From contig JBJMKZ010000050.1 of assembly GCA_045805565.1 (NCBI GenBank), positions 1-64,000 of the forward strand: a DNA stretch of 64,000 bases, in the 5' to 3' direction. Origin of the DNA: DATAEY01 sp045805565. GTDB taxonomy: Bacteria > Actinomycetota > Thermoleophilia > Solirubrobacterales > Solirubrobacteraceae. This document shows positions 16,666 to 24,171 of the stretch, one piece after another (position 1 is the first letter of the stretch; each line of letters begins with the position of its first letter). Position numbers and translations under genes: made by a program. Below the pieces are notes generated by a model. That model was not told where the DNA came from, did no database searches, and saw nothing but the letters and a program-made list of their open reading frames with translations.

Positions 16666-17573
16666 AGCTCAAGGTGTGGGGGGCGCGCGGCTCGATCCCG
16701 TCGCCGGGGCCCGAGACGACCCGCTACGGCGGCAACACCTCGTGCCTGCAGGTGACCCTCAGCGACGGCTCCATGCTGGTCCTCGACGCCGGAACCGGGA
16801 TCCGCAATCTCGGTTTGATGCTCGCCGGCGCCGTGCCGCGCCTTCACATCCTGCTGACCCATTTGCATCTCGACCACATCCAGGGGCTGATGTTCTTCGC
16901 CCCCTGCTTCAGGCCGCAGTCCGAGATCATCATCTGGGGGCCCGCGTCTCCCGAGGCGTCCCTGGAGGACCGCATCGCGCGCTACATCTCGGCGCCCCTG
17001 TCGCCGGTGGAGGTGCGCGAGCTGCCCTGCTCGGTCTCCTTCCGGGAGGCGCCGACGACCGACTGGGAGATCGGGTCGGCGCGGGTGCGGGCGGCTTCGG
17101 TCGCCCACCGCGGGCCCACGCTGGGCTACCGGATCACCGATGGGGGCCGGTCCCTCTGCTACATCCCCGACCACGAGCCGGCCCTGGGCGCGGACCTGTC
17201 AGCGCTGGAGCCCGAATGGATGTCGGGTTACGAGCTGGCGTGCGGCGCATCGCTGCTGGTGCACGACTGCCAGTACGCGGACGACGAGTATCCGCACCAC
17301 GTCGGGTGGGGGCATTCGGGGCTCAGCGACGCGCTCGTCTTCGCGCGTCGGGTCGAGGCGGAGCGCACGCTCCTGTTCCATCACGACCCGCTCCATTCGG
17401 ACGACCGGCTCGACGCGCTCTGCGGGGCGGCGATGGGCCGCTGGGAGAAGCTGGGGGGGAGCGCGGATTGCCTGGAGATGGCCACCGAGCGCCGCGAGAT
17501 CGACCTCTCGGGCACGCGCGCCGCCTCGATCCGCTCAGAAGCCGAGCCTAGCGCGCCGCCGGCTTCGCGCTAG
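16662..17573 (+). CDS. Metallo-beta-lactamase-fold hydrolase
   Basis: 303 residues of the MBL fold with an N-terminal WGARGSIPSPGPETTRYGGN typical of PhnP/RNase Z-like and signalling MBL proteins. The metal site is complete: THLHLDHIQGL (HxHxDH), then His in SVAHRGPTLGYRI, Asp in IPDHEP, a late DCQYADDEY and HSG, and a final HHDPLHSDD. The likely substrate is a phosphodiester or cyclic nucleotide. It is coupled to the PAS gene by ATGA overlap, suggesting a sensor-enzyme pair. Its stop shares CTAG with the stop of the convergent cupredoxin gene. Confidence 0.85.
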   Translation: MKLKVWGARGSIPSPGPETTRYGGNTSCLQVTLSDGSMLVLDAGTGIRNLGLMLAGAVPRLHILLTHLHLDHIQGLMFFAPCFRPQSEIIIWGPASPEASLEDRIARYISAPLSPVEVRELPCSVSFREAPTTDWEIGSARVRAASVAHRGPTLGYRITDGGRSLCYIPDHEPALGADLSALEPEWMSGYELACGASLLVHDCQYADDEYPHHVGWGHSGLSDALVFARRVEAERTLLFHHDPLHSDDRLDALCGAAMGRWEKLGGSADCLEMATERREIDLSGTRAASIRSEAEPSAPPASR

Positions 17574-18208
17574 CTGACGGCCAGGGTGCCGTGCATGCCG
17601 GCCTGGCGGTGGGAGTCGACCGAGCAGTAGAAGGTGTAGGTCCCGGGACGAAGGGGCACCGTCGCGGTGGTCTTCGACTGGCTGATCTGCCTGGTCCCGC
17701 CGATTCTCCGTCCGCCGCTCTCGATCGTCACGTCGTGGGGAAGCGGCGATTGGTTGGTGAACTGGATCGTCACCTTGCCGGCCCGGGCGCTCAGCGCCTT
17801 CTGCTGGTAGGCGAGCTGGCCCGAGGGATCGGCCGCCACCTGGACGGCGCCGCCTGCCCGCGCGGGCGACGGCCCTCCCCCGGACGCACCGCCGAGCTGG
17901 CCCTGGGGCGGCGACGCCTGCCCGGTCTGCGATGCGCCGGCGGGCTGCTCACGCCCCTCCTGCTTGGTCGGCCTGCTCGCGGTGGCGACCGCCGTCACCA
18001 TCGTCGCCGCCACCAGCAGCGCGCTGAGCCCCATCACCGCGCGGGCGCGGCCCGGTGACTCCGGGAACCCGGGGCGTGACAGCCCGATGGCCGACAGGAC
18101 GACCGCCCATGCGGCCAGCAGGCCACCGAGCAGGTAGAAGGGCGCCTTGCTCGGCGCCCCGGCGGCGAGGACGTGGAGGAGAGCCGCTGGGTTGGCGGGG
18201 TCCGGCAT
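17570..18208 (-). CDS. Membrane-anchored cupredoxin-domain protein
   Basis: 212 residues. Two N-terminal hydrophobic helices (APFYLLGGLLAAWAVVLSAI and AVMGLSALLVAATMVTAVAT), a Gly/Ser/Gln-rich linker, then a plastocyanin-like domain. Type-1 copper ligands are visible: His in LPHDVTIES, then Cys, His and Met in FYCSVDSHRQAGMHG. Predicted to carry electrons at the outer membrane face, possibly in respiration. TAGTCT is 10 bases before the ATG. Confidence 0.82.
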   Translation of the reverse strand: MPDPANPAALLHVLAAGAPSKAPFYLLGGLLAAWAVVLSAIGLSRPGFPESPGRARAVMGLSALLVAATMVTAVATASRPTKQEGREQPAGASQTGQASPPQGQLGGASGGGPSPARAGGAVQVAADPSGQLAYQQKALSARAGKVTIQFTNQSPLPHDVTIESGGRRIGGTRQISQSKTTATVPLRPGTYTFYCSVDSHRQAGMHGTLAVS

Positions 18209-18218
18209 CGGCGCGGCG

Positions 18219-18224
18219 AGACTA
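18219..18224 (-). promoter_or_regulatory. Possible -10 box of the cupredoxin gene
   Basis: TAGTCT on the reverse strand, 10 bases before the ATG at 18208; a slightly longer gap than the usual 6-8. Confidence 0.45.
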
Positions 18225-18236
18225 GCCGATCGCCCG

Positions 18237-19058
18237 CTACAGCCTGAGCTGCGCCGCGTACGGGCCGCGGCCGGTGAGGCAGGCGGCGCCGCAGCGGGCC
18301 GCGAGGTCGAGCGCTGCCTCCACCCCCCCGCTGGCCAGCCCGAAGGTCAGACCGGCGGCGAACGAGTCTCCGCAGCCGTAGGAGTCGACGACCGCACCGG
18401 GGAGCGGCGCCGCCCGGAAGCTCCCGCTGCGACCCTCCGCGCCCGCGTAGTGGCCGCCGCGGGGTCCTGCGGTGGACACGACCAGTCGTGGTGCCGGGTC
18501 GATCTCGCCCGGATTCACGCGCTCGCCCGCGTCGCTCTCGCTCATGACCAGCGCGTCCAGAGCCACTCCGGCGCGCGACAGCGTCTCCCGCGCCCGGGAA
18601 GTCGCGACCAGGACGCGCGCCGCCCGCGCGGCGCGCAGCGCCCCCGGATCGCCGCCGGTGAAGTAGACGGCGTCGGCCCCCGAGATCTCCTCCCAGGGAA
18701 GCGGATCCGAGCCGGCGGGGACCAGCCGCTCGCCGATCACGGTGATGGTTCGCTCGCCGTCGCGGTCGGTGAAGGTGAATGCTCGACGCTGGGGCGCCGG
18801 TCGCCAGGCGACTTGGAGGCGCACGCCCTTCGCCGTCAGCTCGGCCACCGATCGCTGCCCCAGCTCGTCGTCGCCCAGCGCGGTGAAGAAGTCGGCCGCG
18901 CCGGCCAGCTTCACCAGCTGGACCGCCGCCACCGCGCCTCCCCCGCCCGCCTCCTCCCAGGCGTCGAGCGCGTGCACGATCTCGCCCGAGCGGGGCACCC
19001 GGTCCACGTGCGCGAACTCCACCCACTCGACGTGGCCGACGACCGCGACGCGCATCAC
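18237..19058 (-). CDS. PfkB-family sugar/nucleoside kinase
   Basis: 273 residues of the ribokinase fold. GGGGAVAAVQLVKLAG matches the N-terminal glycine-rich PfkB segment. The C-terminal signature GAVVDSYGCGDSFAAGLTFG holds the catalytic Asp; the usual DTxGAGD reads DSYGCGD. The ATP-binding VVSTAGPRGG precedes it. The substrate sugar cannot be read. Two starts are possible: GTG 19058, 6 bases after CAGACT, or the next codon ATG. No sugar-transport genes adjoin. Confidence 0.85.
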   Translation of the reverse strand: MMRVAVVGHVEWVEFAHVDRVPRSGEIVHALDAWEEAGGGGAVAAVQLVKLAGAADFFTALGDDELGQRSVAELTAKGVRLQVAWRPAPQRRAFTFTDRDGERTITVIGERLVPAGSDPLPWEEISGADAVYFTGGDPGALRAARAARVLVATSRARETLSRAGVALDALVMSESDAGERVNPGEIDPAPRLVVSTAGPRGGHYAGAEGRSGSFRAAPLPGAVVDSYGCGDSFAAGLTFGLASGGVEAALDLAARCGAACLTGRGPYAAQLRL

Positions 19059-19064
19059 CCGGTC

Positions 19065-19070
19065 AGTCTG
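19065..19070 (-). promoter_or_regulatory. Possible -10 box of the PfkB gene
   Basis: CAGACT on the reverse strand, 6 bases before GTG 19058. It deviates from TANNNT at one base. Confidence 0.4.
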
Positions 19071-19134
19071 TCAGCGCGGCGGGAGCAGACGGGCGGCTGG
19101 CGCGGCCTCGCCCGAACGGGCGCGCCGAGCCGGT

Positions 19135-20136
19135 CTAGCTGCCGTAGACCGGGAGATCGTAGTCCAGCGGCGCGTGGTAGGTCGCCGCCGATGCCCGCGC
19201 GGACCGCCCGCTGGAGCTCAGGCGGGCACCCCCAGGCAGATACTTGAGCGGGTCCACCACGGTGGCCCACATGCGGGTGCCGGTGCGCACCTCGAAGTGA
19301 AGGTGCGGGCCCGTGCAGTTGCCGGTGCACCCGCTGCGCGCGATCACCTGGCCCTGGCTCACCGACGCGCCCACGGTGGTGAGGAACTCCGACAGGTGCG
19401 CATAGCAGGTGCTGAGCGTCGCGTGCGCGACGCAGATGAAGTTGCCGTAGCCGCCCTCCGGGCCGACGAAGATGACCCTCCCGCTCGCGGCGACGTGGAC
19501 CGACGTCCCGGAGGGGACGGCGATGTCGACGCCCGAGTGGTAGTGGTCGCCGCGATACTCGCCGAACGGGCCGGTGATCAGGCGGCTCGGGACCGGCCAC
19601 GCCAGACCCTGCGAGGAGGGGGCGCCCCGGTTGCCCTGGTCGATCGGCTGCTGGTCCTTGTGGACGATCACCACCGCGGCGGGGCTCGGCAGCGAGGCCG
19701 CCGCCGCCGCGAGGACGATGCGCCCGGTGCTCGCACGCTTGGGCACCGTCACGTCCACGCTCATGCGCCCGACTCCGTCGGGCGAGACGCGGACGTCGTC
19801 GCGGGAGCCCGGCCCGCCGCCGAAGATCACCGCTCGAACGCCCGAGAGGTTGACGCCGCGCACCTTGAGGCGGCCGGAGTCGCGCACGCTGACCGACCGG
19901 CTCCCGGTCGATGCGGACCTCGCCCCGCAGGCGGAGAGGCAGGAGATTCCGGTGATCACCGGGCGCTGAGCGAACTGGGTGCCGCCGTACGCGGAGGAGC
20001 CACCCGCGTTGCCTGCGCCGGAGCCTCCGCCCCGAGCGCCGGCGGGCGCCGCCGGGACGAGCGTGCAGAGAACGGCCATGGCGTATGCCGCGGCCAGTGT
20101 CCGGCTATTCCGTTTGCCCGACCGAGCACGTTCCAC
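19135..20136 (-). CDS. Secreted M23 (LytM-type) peptidase with TIG-like domain, c-di-AMP riboswitch-controlled
   Basis: 333 residues. A signal peptide (about 11-34) ends near PAAPAGA. A TIG/IPT-like beta domain spans about 58-150 (PVITGISCLSACGA to SSLPSPAAVVIV). The M23 domain follows: zinc ligands His200/Asp204 in HSGVD and His278/His280 in GPHLHFEV. Two Cys pairs flank the active site. Predicted to cut peptidoglycan cross-links outside the cell. GTG 20136 follows AAAGGGAAG. The leader carries a ydaO-type riboswitch, typical of actinobacterial cell-wall hydrolases. Confidence 0.88.
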   Translation of the reverse strand: MERARSGKRNSRTLAAAYAMAVLCTLVPAAPAGARGGGSGAGNAGGSSAYGGTQFAQRPVITGISCLSACGARSASTGSRSVSVRDSGRLKVRGVNLSGVRAVIFGGGPGSRDDVRVSPDGVGRMSVDVTVPKRASTGRIVLAAAAASLPSPAAVVIVHKDQQPIDQGNRGAPSSQGLAWPVPSRLITGPFGEYRGDHYHSGVDIAVPSGTSVHVAASGRVIFVGPEGGYGNFICVAHATLSTCYAHLSEFLTTVGASVSQGQVIARSGCTGNCTGPHLHFEVRTGTRMWATVVDPLKYLPGGARLSSSGRSARASAATYHAPLDYDLPVYGS

Positions 20137-20157
20137 GTGCGGTCTTCCCTTTGCTCA

Positions 20158-20310
20158 GGCCTACGGGGTTAGCTGACGGGCTCGCGCTGAAAGGGCAGCG
20201 CTACCAGGCGGTTGTGCCTCGATTCGCCCCACGACGCCCTAGCGGGCGCCGAGCGGTTCCCCCGCTCCCTCGGCTTGTACACGGCAAGCCGAGGGATTCG
20301 GCAAGACTTG
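20158..20310 (-). ncRNA. c-di-AMP riboswitch (ydaO/yuaA class)
   Basis: Read on the reverse strand, the leader has the class hallmarks in order: GAATCCCTCGGC pairing with GCCGAGGGA, then GGGGGAACCGC, then GTGGGGCGAATCG, and the distinctive 3' block GCCCGTCAGCTAACCCCG followed by TAGGC. The block corresponds to CCCGACAGCTAACCTCG in known members. It lies between a good promoter and the M23 start. Members near cell-wall hydrolase genes usually turn expression off when c-di-AMP binds. Boundaries are approximate. Confidence 0.88.
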
Positions 20311-20322
20311 TTGCAGCGCGGC

Positions 20323-20349
20323 AGTATACAGCGACCCTCCAGACGTCAA
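20323..20349 (-). promoter_or_regulatory. Sigma-70 promoter of the riboswitch/M23 transcript
   Basis: On the reverse strand, TTGACG (20349-20344) and TATACT (20328-20323, preceded by TG) are 15 bases apart. The boxes are strong but the spacing is short. The predicted transcript starts just before the riboswitch. Confidence 0.65.
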
Positions 20350-20476
20350 ACCTTTATTTCGCGCCGTCGCGGCTACCTCCTTCCCACCGCCTCGCGGCTT
20401 CCCGATCCCGGCGCGATTACGGCGGCGGACGACGGGTAGCGCTGGTGGCAAAGCCCCCGATTCACGGAGGAGCCCG

Positions 20477-20647
20477 ATGGAGACTCCCGAGCAATCTCCG
20501 GATGATCTGAGGGAGGAGACCGAGCAGGGCGGCCACGACGATCCCGAGTCCGGCGGCGAGGCCGACCAGCGCTCCGACGACCCGGAGAACGCGCCCGACC
20601 AGGACAGCAGCGCCCAGACCGGAGCCGAGCAGGGCCGCGGCTTCTAG
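20477..20647 (+). CDS. Small acidic hypothetical protein (56 aa)
   Basis: METPEQSPDDLREETEQGG begins a very acidic, Gln/Asp/Gly/Ser-rich, probably disordered 56-residue protein. GGAGGAG lies just upstream of the ATG at normal distance, which supports translation. Its TAG stop shares CTAG with the stop of the convergent M3 peptidase. The bases from about 20350 to 20476 upstream hold no other clear feature. No known family. It resembles the other short acidic ORF at 25552. Confidence 0.55.
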   Translation: METPEQSPDDLREETEQGGHDDPESGGEADQRSDDPENAPDQDSSAQTGAEQGRGF

Positions 20648-22476
20648 GCGGCGCGGGAGCGCAGGACGTGACGGGCGGCTGACTCGGCCGCCCCGAGCTG
20701 TTCGTCCACGAGGTCGAGCCCGGACTCCCAGAAGCTCGGGTCGGCGAGGTCGACTCCCACCAGGCTTCCCAGCTCCTCGGGCGGCCGGGAGCCGCCGGCG
20801 GCCAGCAGCTCGAGATAGCGGGGCACGAACGTCTCCCCCTCGTCCAGATAGCGGCGGTAGACCGAGAGCGCCAGGAGCTGCCCATAGGCGTAGGCGTAGA
20901 CGTAGCCGGGCGCGTCGATGAAGTGAGGGATGTACGACCACCACGAGCGGTAGCCGTCGGTGATCTCGACGGCGTCCCCGAGCATCTCCGCCTGGGTCTG
21001 GGTCCACAGCTCGCCGATCCGGTGCAGCGACAGCTCGCCCTCCTCGCGCCGCGCGGTATGTGCGAGGTCCTCGAAGCGGTACATGGCGATCTGCCGGAAC
21101 ACCGTGGCGATCGAGCCCTCGATGCTCTCGGCCAGGAGAGCCAGGCGCGACTCCGCGCCGTGCGCGGCCTCCAGGAGCCGGCCGAAGACGATCGTCTCGC
21201 CGAACACCGATGCCGTCTCGGCCAGCGTCAGCGGAGTGTGCTGGTGCAGGAGGCCCCGCGGTGCGGCCAGGGCGGCGTGCAGGCCGTGCCCGAGCTCGTG
21301 CGCCAGGATCAGCACATCCCGGCGCTTGTGGGTGTAGTTGAGCATCACGTAGGGGTGGACCGCGGGAACGGTGTAGGAGCAGAACGCCCCCCCACGCTTG
21401 TTCGGCCGCACGGGCGCGTCGATCCAGCGCTCGTCGAAGAACCGGCCGGCCAGCCTGCCGAGCTCGGGCGAGAACGAGGCGTAAGAGTCGAGCACGAGCT
21501 CGCGCGCCTCGTGCCAGCCGACCTCGGGGTCGTCGGCGGTCACCGCCGCGGCGCGGTCGTAGTCGGTGAGGCGTCCGATTCCCAGCAGCCGCGCCTTGAG
21601 CCGGTACCAGCGGCGGGGTAGCTCGTAGCGCCTCCGGACCGCCGCCACCAGCGCGGCCACCGACTCGTCCGACGCCTCGTTGGCCAGGTTGCGGCTGGCC
21701 AGCCAGTGCGGGTAGGAGCGCAGGCGGTCGTCGACCGCCTTGTCGTGCAGGACGGTGTTGAGGATGAAGCCGCGCGTGCGCAGGCCGGGCCCGAGCGCCA
21801 CGGTCACGGCCTCGGCGACCGCTCGCCGCTCGCCGCGGTCGGGTGACACCAGGCGGGCCAGGGCCACGTCGAGCGCGACCGGCTCCTCGCCCTCCGGCTC
21901 GACCCGGATCGCGGACGTCACCTCGGCGAACAGCCGGCTCCAGGCGCTGCGACCGGTGACCGCCTTCTCGGTCAGCACGCGCTCCTCGGGCTCGGACAGC
22001 AGGTGCGGCCGGTAGCGACGTTGGGTCCTCAGGTGATGGCGGCAGAAGTCGAGCTCGTCGCCGGCCAGCAGCTGCGCCGCGCGCGCGTCGTCCAGGGCCG
22101 CCCACTCCAGCTCGAAGAACAGCAGCCGGGTCTCGATCTCGGTGGCCCGCTCCTGGACCCGCTGGAGCAACGCGCCGCGCGCCGGGTCCGCCGTGTCGAT
22201 CGCGAAGCGAAGCATCGCGTACGACGCGGCCCTCCCGACACTCTCGTTGATCTCCACCAGCTCGCGCATCGCCACCGCCAGCTCGCGGGAAGATGCCAGC
22301 GCCCCGACGCGACCGGTGAACCGGGTCGCGAACGCCCGTGCGCGCTCGAGCGCCTCATCGAGCAGGCGCTCCACGCCCGCCTCGCCGTCGCCGGCGACCA
22401 GCGGGTCGAGGTCCCACCCGACGCCGGCCAGCTGCGGATCGCGTGTCTGCGCGGTGGATTCGGGTGCGGTGGCGAT
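20644..22476 (-). CDS. M3-family oligoendopeptidase, apparent ATC start
   Basis: 610-residue cytoplasmic zinc metallopeptidase that degrades short peptides, PepF-like. The zinc motif HELGHGLHA (HExxH) and downstream Glu region (TLAETASVFGE) are intact, as is the N-terminal GVGWDLDPLVAGDGEA. No ATG, GTG or TTG exists in frame before that conserved start; the first is GTG at about codon 39. TAAGCT sits exactly 7 bases before an ATC codon at 22476, the same spacing as other leaderless genes here, so ATC is proposed as start. An upstream start would run into the divergent gene. Confidence 0.8.
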   Translation of the reverse strand: MATAPESTAQTRDPQLAGVGWDLDPLVAGDGEAGVERLLDEALERARAFATRFTGRVGALASSRELAVAMRELVEINESVGRAASYAMLRFAIDTADPARGALLQRVQERATEIETRLLFFELEWAALDDARAAQLLAGDELDFCRHHLRTQRRYRPHLLSEPEERVLTEKAVTGRSAWSRLFAEVTSAIRVEPEGEEPVALDVALARLVSPDRGERRAVAEAVTVALGPGLRTRGFILNTVLHDKAVDDRLRSYPHWLASRNLANEASDESVAALVAAVRRRYELPRRWYRLKARLLGIGRLTDYDRAAAVTADDPEVGWHEARELVLDSYASFSPELGRLAGRFFDERWIDAPVRPNKRGGAFCSYTVPAVHPYVMLNYTHKRRDVLILAHELGHGLHAALAAPRGLLHQHTPLTLAETASVFGETIVFGRLLEAAHGAESRLALLAESIEGSIATVFRQIAMYRFEDLAHTARREEGELSLHRIGELWTQTQAEMLGDAVEITDGYRSWWSYIPHFIDAPGYVYAYAYGQLLALSVYRRYLDEGETFVPRYLELLAAGGSRPPEELGSLVGVDLADPSFWESGLDLVDEQLGAAESAARHVLRSRAA

Positions 22477-22483
22477 GTCCGGC

Positions 22484-22489
22484 AGCTTA
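22484..22489 (-). promoter_or_regulatory. -10 box of the M3 peptidase gene
   Basis: TAAGCT on the reverse strand, 7 bases before the ATC proposed as start codon. Confidence 0.5.
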
Positions 22490-22533
22490 CGGAGGCGGCT
22501 CGGACAACCGTGGCGGCCGCCGCCCCGAGCCCG

Positions 22534-22539
22534 GATACT
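22534..22539 (+). promoter_or_regulatory. -10 box of the interrupted M23 gene
   Basis: GATACT, 6 bases before ATG 22546. The context GATACTCCCGC is repeated before the gene at 23372. Confidence 0.6.
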
Positions 22540-22545
22540 CCCGCA

Positions 22546-23292
22546 ATGCGCTCGCGATGGCGGACCTTGCCCTTCCTGGCGGCGGTGGTCGGCGCGGTCG
22601 CGGTGTCGGGGATCGGTCTCGCGCTCGCGAACGGGCTGGGGAGTGACTCGCAGGGCCGGGCGAGGCGGTCGACCGCCGCCGCGCCGCTGCCGCGCTTCCA
22701 TCCCCGGGCGGTCTAGCCGGTGGCCGGAGAGGTGGGCGCGGTGGCCCAGTCGCCGGGCCCGCCGGACGGAACCGACGTGCCCCCCTCGCGGGCCGGTCAT
22801 CGGGTCTCGCCGGGCGCCCCCACGGACGCCCAGGTCCGGGCTGAGCTCGAGGCGCTCGACCGCGAGCAGTCGAAGGTCGAGCACGCGATCCTGGACAGCT
22901 CGGCCCCGATCCGTCCGGGGTCCGGCCGCTTCATCTGGCCGGTGTTCGGGCCGATCACCTCACCGTTCTGCGAGCGCCGGTCATGGGAGGCATGCCATCC
23001 GGGGGTCGACATCGGGGTCGCCGCCGGGACCGCGATCCGTGCCGCGGACACCGGTCAGGTCGTCCTCGCGGGACCACAGGGCGGCTACGGCAACTTCACC
23101 TGCATCGCCCACACCGCGTCGCTGTCGACCTGTTACGCGCACCAGTCCCGGATCCTCGTCGTGCCGGGCCAGGTCGTGGTGCGGGGCCAGGTGATCGGGG
23201 CCGTCGGCTGCACCGGACTCTGCTTCGGCCCGCACCTGCACTTCGAGGTGCGCATCCGCGGTCGCGTGGTCAACCCGATGGCGTACCTGTAG
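22546..23292 (+). pseudogene. Secreted M23 peptidase interrupted by an in-frame amber codon
   Basis: The frame starts with a signal peptide (MRSRWRTLPFLAAVVGAVAV) and reaches TAG at codon 57 (22714-22716). The same frame then runs on to 23292 without another stop. The downstream part has the shared linker VSPGAPTDAQVRAELEAL and a full LytM domain: HPGVDIG, GGYGNFTCIAH and HLHFEVR. In the paralogs at 2774 and 23372 the TAG position is a Glu in V-E-P. A single G-to-T change, sequencing error or stop readthrough are all possible. If translated from GTG 22723 or similar, the product lacks a signal peptide. Confidence 0.8.
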
Positions 23293-23358
23293 GCGACGTG
23301 CCGGGGTCCGCGACCTGGCGGCATGCCTGCGGGCGCCCCTGGCGACGGCCCGGCTCGC

Positions 23359-23364
23359 GATACT
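23359..23364 (+). promoter_or_regulatory. -10 box of the RlpA-like gene (leaderless)
   Basis: GATACT, 7 bases before ATG 23372; same context as the neighbour at 22534. Confidence 0.6.
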
Positions 23365-23371
23365 CCCGCCG

Positions 23372-24070
23372 ATGATTGCCGGCCCCGGCCCGCAGCCCAC
23401 CCGCCACCGGGCCCGCCTGGCCGGGATCGCCGCCGCCGCCATGCTCGTGCTCGCCGGCGGGGGCTATGCGCTGTGGACCACCCTCCTGCGGCCGGCTTCA
23501 GCCGACGACCAGCTGCGGGCGAGCTCCGACCGGGAGTTCGATCCGGTGCTCGTGCCGCGCCGTCACCGGCCTCAGGTGGTCGAGCCGGTGGCGGGCCAGG
23601 TGGCGGGCGTCCCGGGACCGGACGAAGCGCTGCCGCCGCGGTCCAGGGCCGGCAAGGGGGAGGCGGGTCCGTCGGGCGGGGCGCCGTCGGACACCCAGGT
23701 GCGCCGCGAGCTCGCGCGCCTGCAGGCGGTGTCGCGGCGATACCACTTCGACCAGCTCGACTTCTCCGGTGAGCTGATCCCGTTCGATGCGCTGCCCACG
23801 GGAGGCTGGCGGCAGAGCATCGCCTCCACCTTCTACGACTACGGGCACGGGCTGGCGTGTGGCGGTGTGCTGCGGCCCGAGCAGCTCGGTGTCGCCCACA
23901 AGACCGCTCCGTGCGGGACGCTGGTCACCTTCCGCTACGGCGGCAGGGCGATCCGGGTCCCGGTCATCGACCGCGGGCCCTACATTTCCGGGCGCGAATG
24001 GGACTTCACCGGCGCCACCGCCGCGGCGCTCGGCTTCCCCGGCCTGGGCGTGGTGGACTGGCACGTGTAG
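23372..24070 (+). CDS. Secreted RlpA-like double-psi beta-barrel protein with GAPSDTQVR linker
   Basis: 232 residues. A membrane or signal helix (about 16-35), then a linker with RPQVVEPVAGQVAGV (67-81) and SGGAPSDTQVRRELARLQ (101-118). The C-terminal domain (about 148-232) fits the RlpA/DPBB fold: SIASTFYDYGHGLACGG, APCGTLVTFRYGG, VPVIDRGPYISGREWDFTGA with the conserved Asp, ending GFPGLGVVDW. RlpA proteins are lytic transglycosylases or glycan-binding proteins. It follows the interrupted M23 gene, shares its linker and promoter, and so probably works with it at the wall. Confidence 0.82.
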   Translation: MIAGPGPQPTRHRARLAGIAAAAMLVLAGGGYALWTTLLRPASADDQLRASSDREFDPVLVPRRHRPQVVEPVAGQVAGVPGPDEALPPRSRAGKGEAGPSGGAPSDTQVRRELARLQAVSRRYHFDQLDFSGELIPFDALPTGGWRQSIASTFYDYGHGLACGGVLRPEQLGVAHKTAPCGTLVTFRYGGRAIRVPVIDRGPYISGREWDFTGATAAALGFPGLGVVDWHV

Positions 24071-24108
24071 AGGACCCGGACTGAGACAGCCGATCCGCGG
24101 AGGGAAAG

Positions 24109-24171
24109 ATGAACCAGAGGACTGCGCTTCGTCACATCCACGAGCCCGCCGTCACCCGGGTCGAGGCATGA
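24109..24171 (+). CDS. 20-residue leader ORF coupled to the SDR gene
   Basis: A short ORF (MNQRTALRHIHEPAVTRVEA) has a strong Shine-Dalgarno (GGAGGGAAAG) directly upstream and ends with an ATGA overlap onto the SDR start. The SDR gene itself has no Shine-Dalgarno. Translation of the short ORF would therefore feed ribosomes to the SDR start. No known leader-peptide motif, such as a codon run, is present. Confidence 0.5.
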   Translation: MNQRTALRHIHEPAVTRVEA

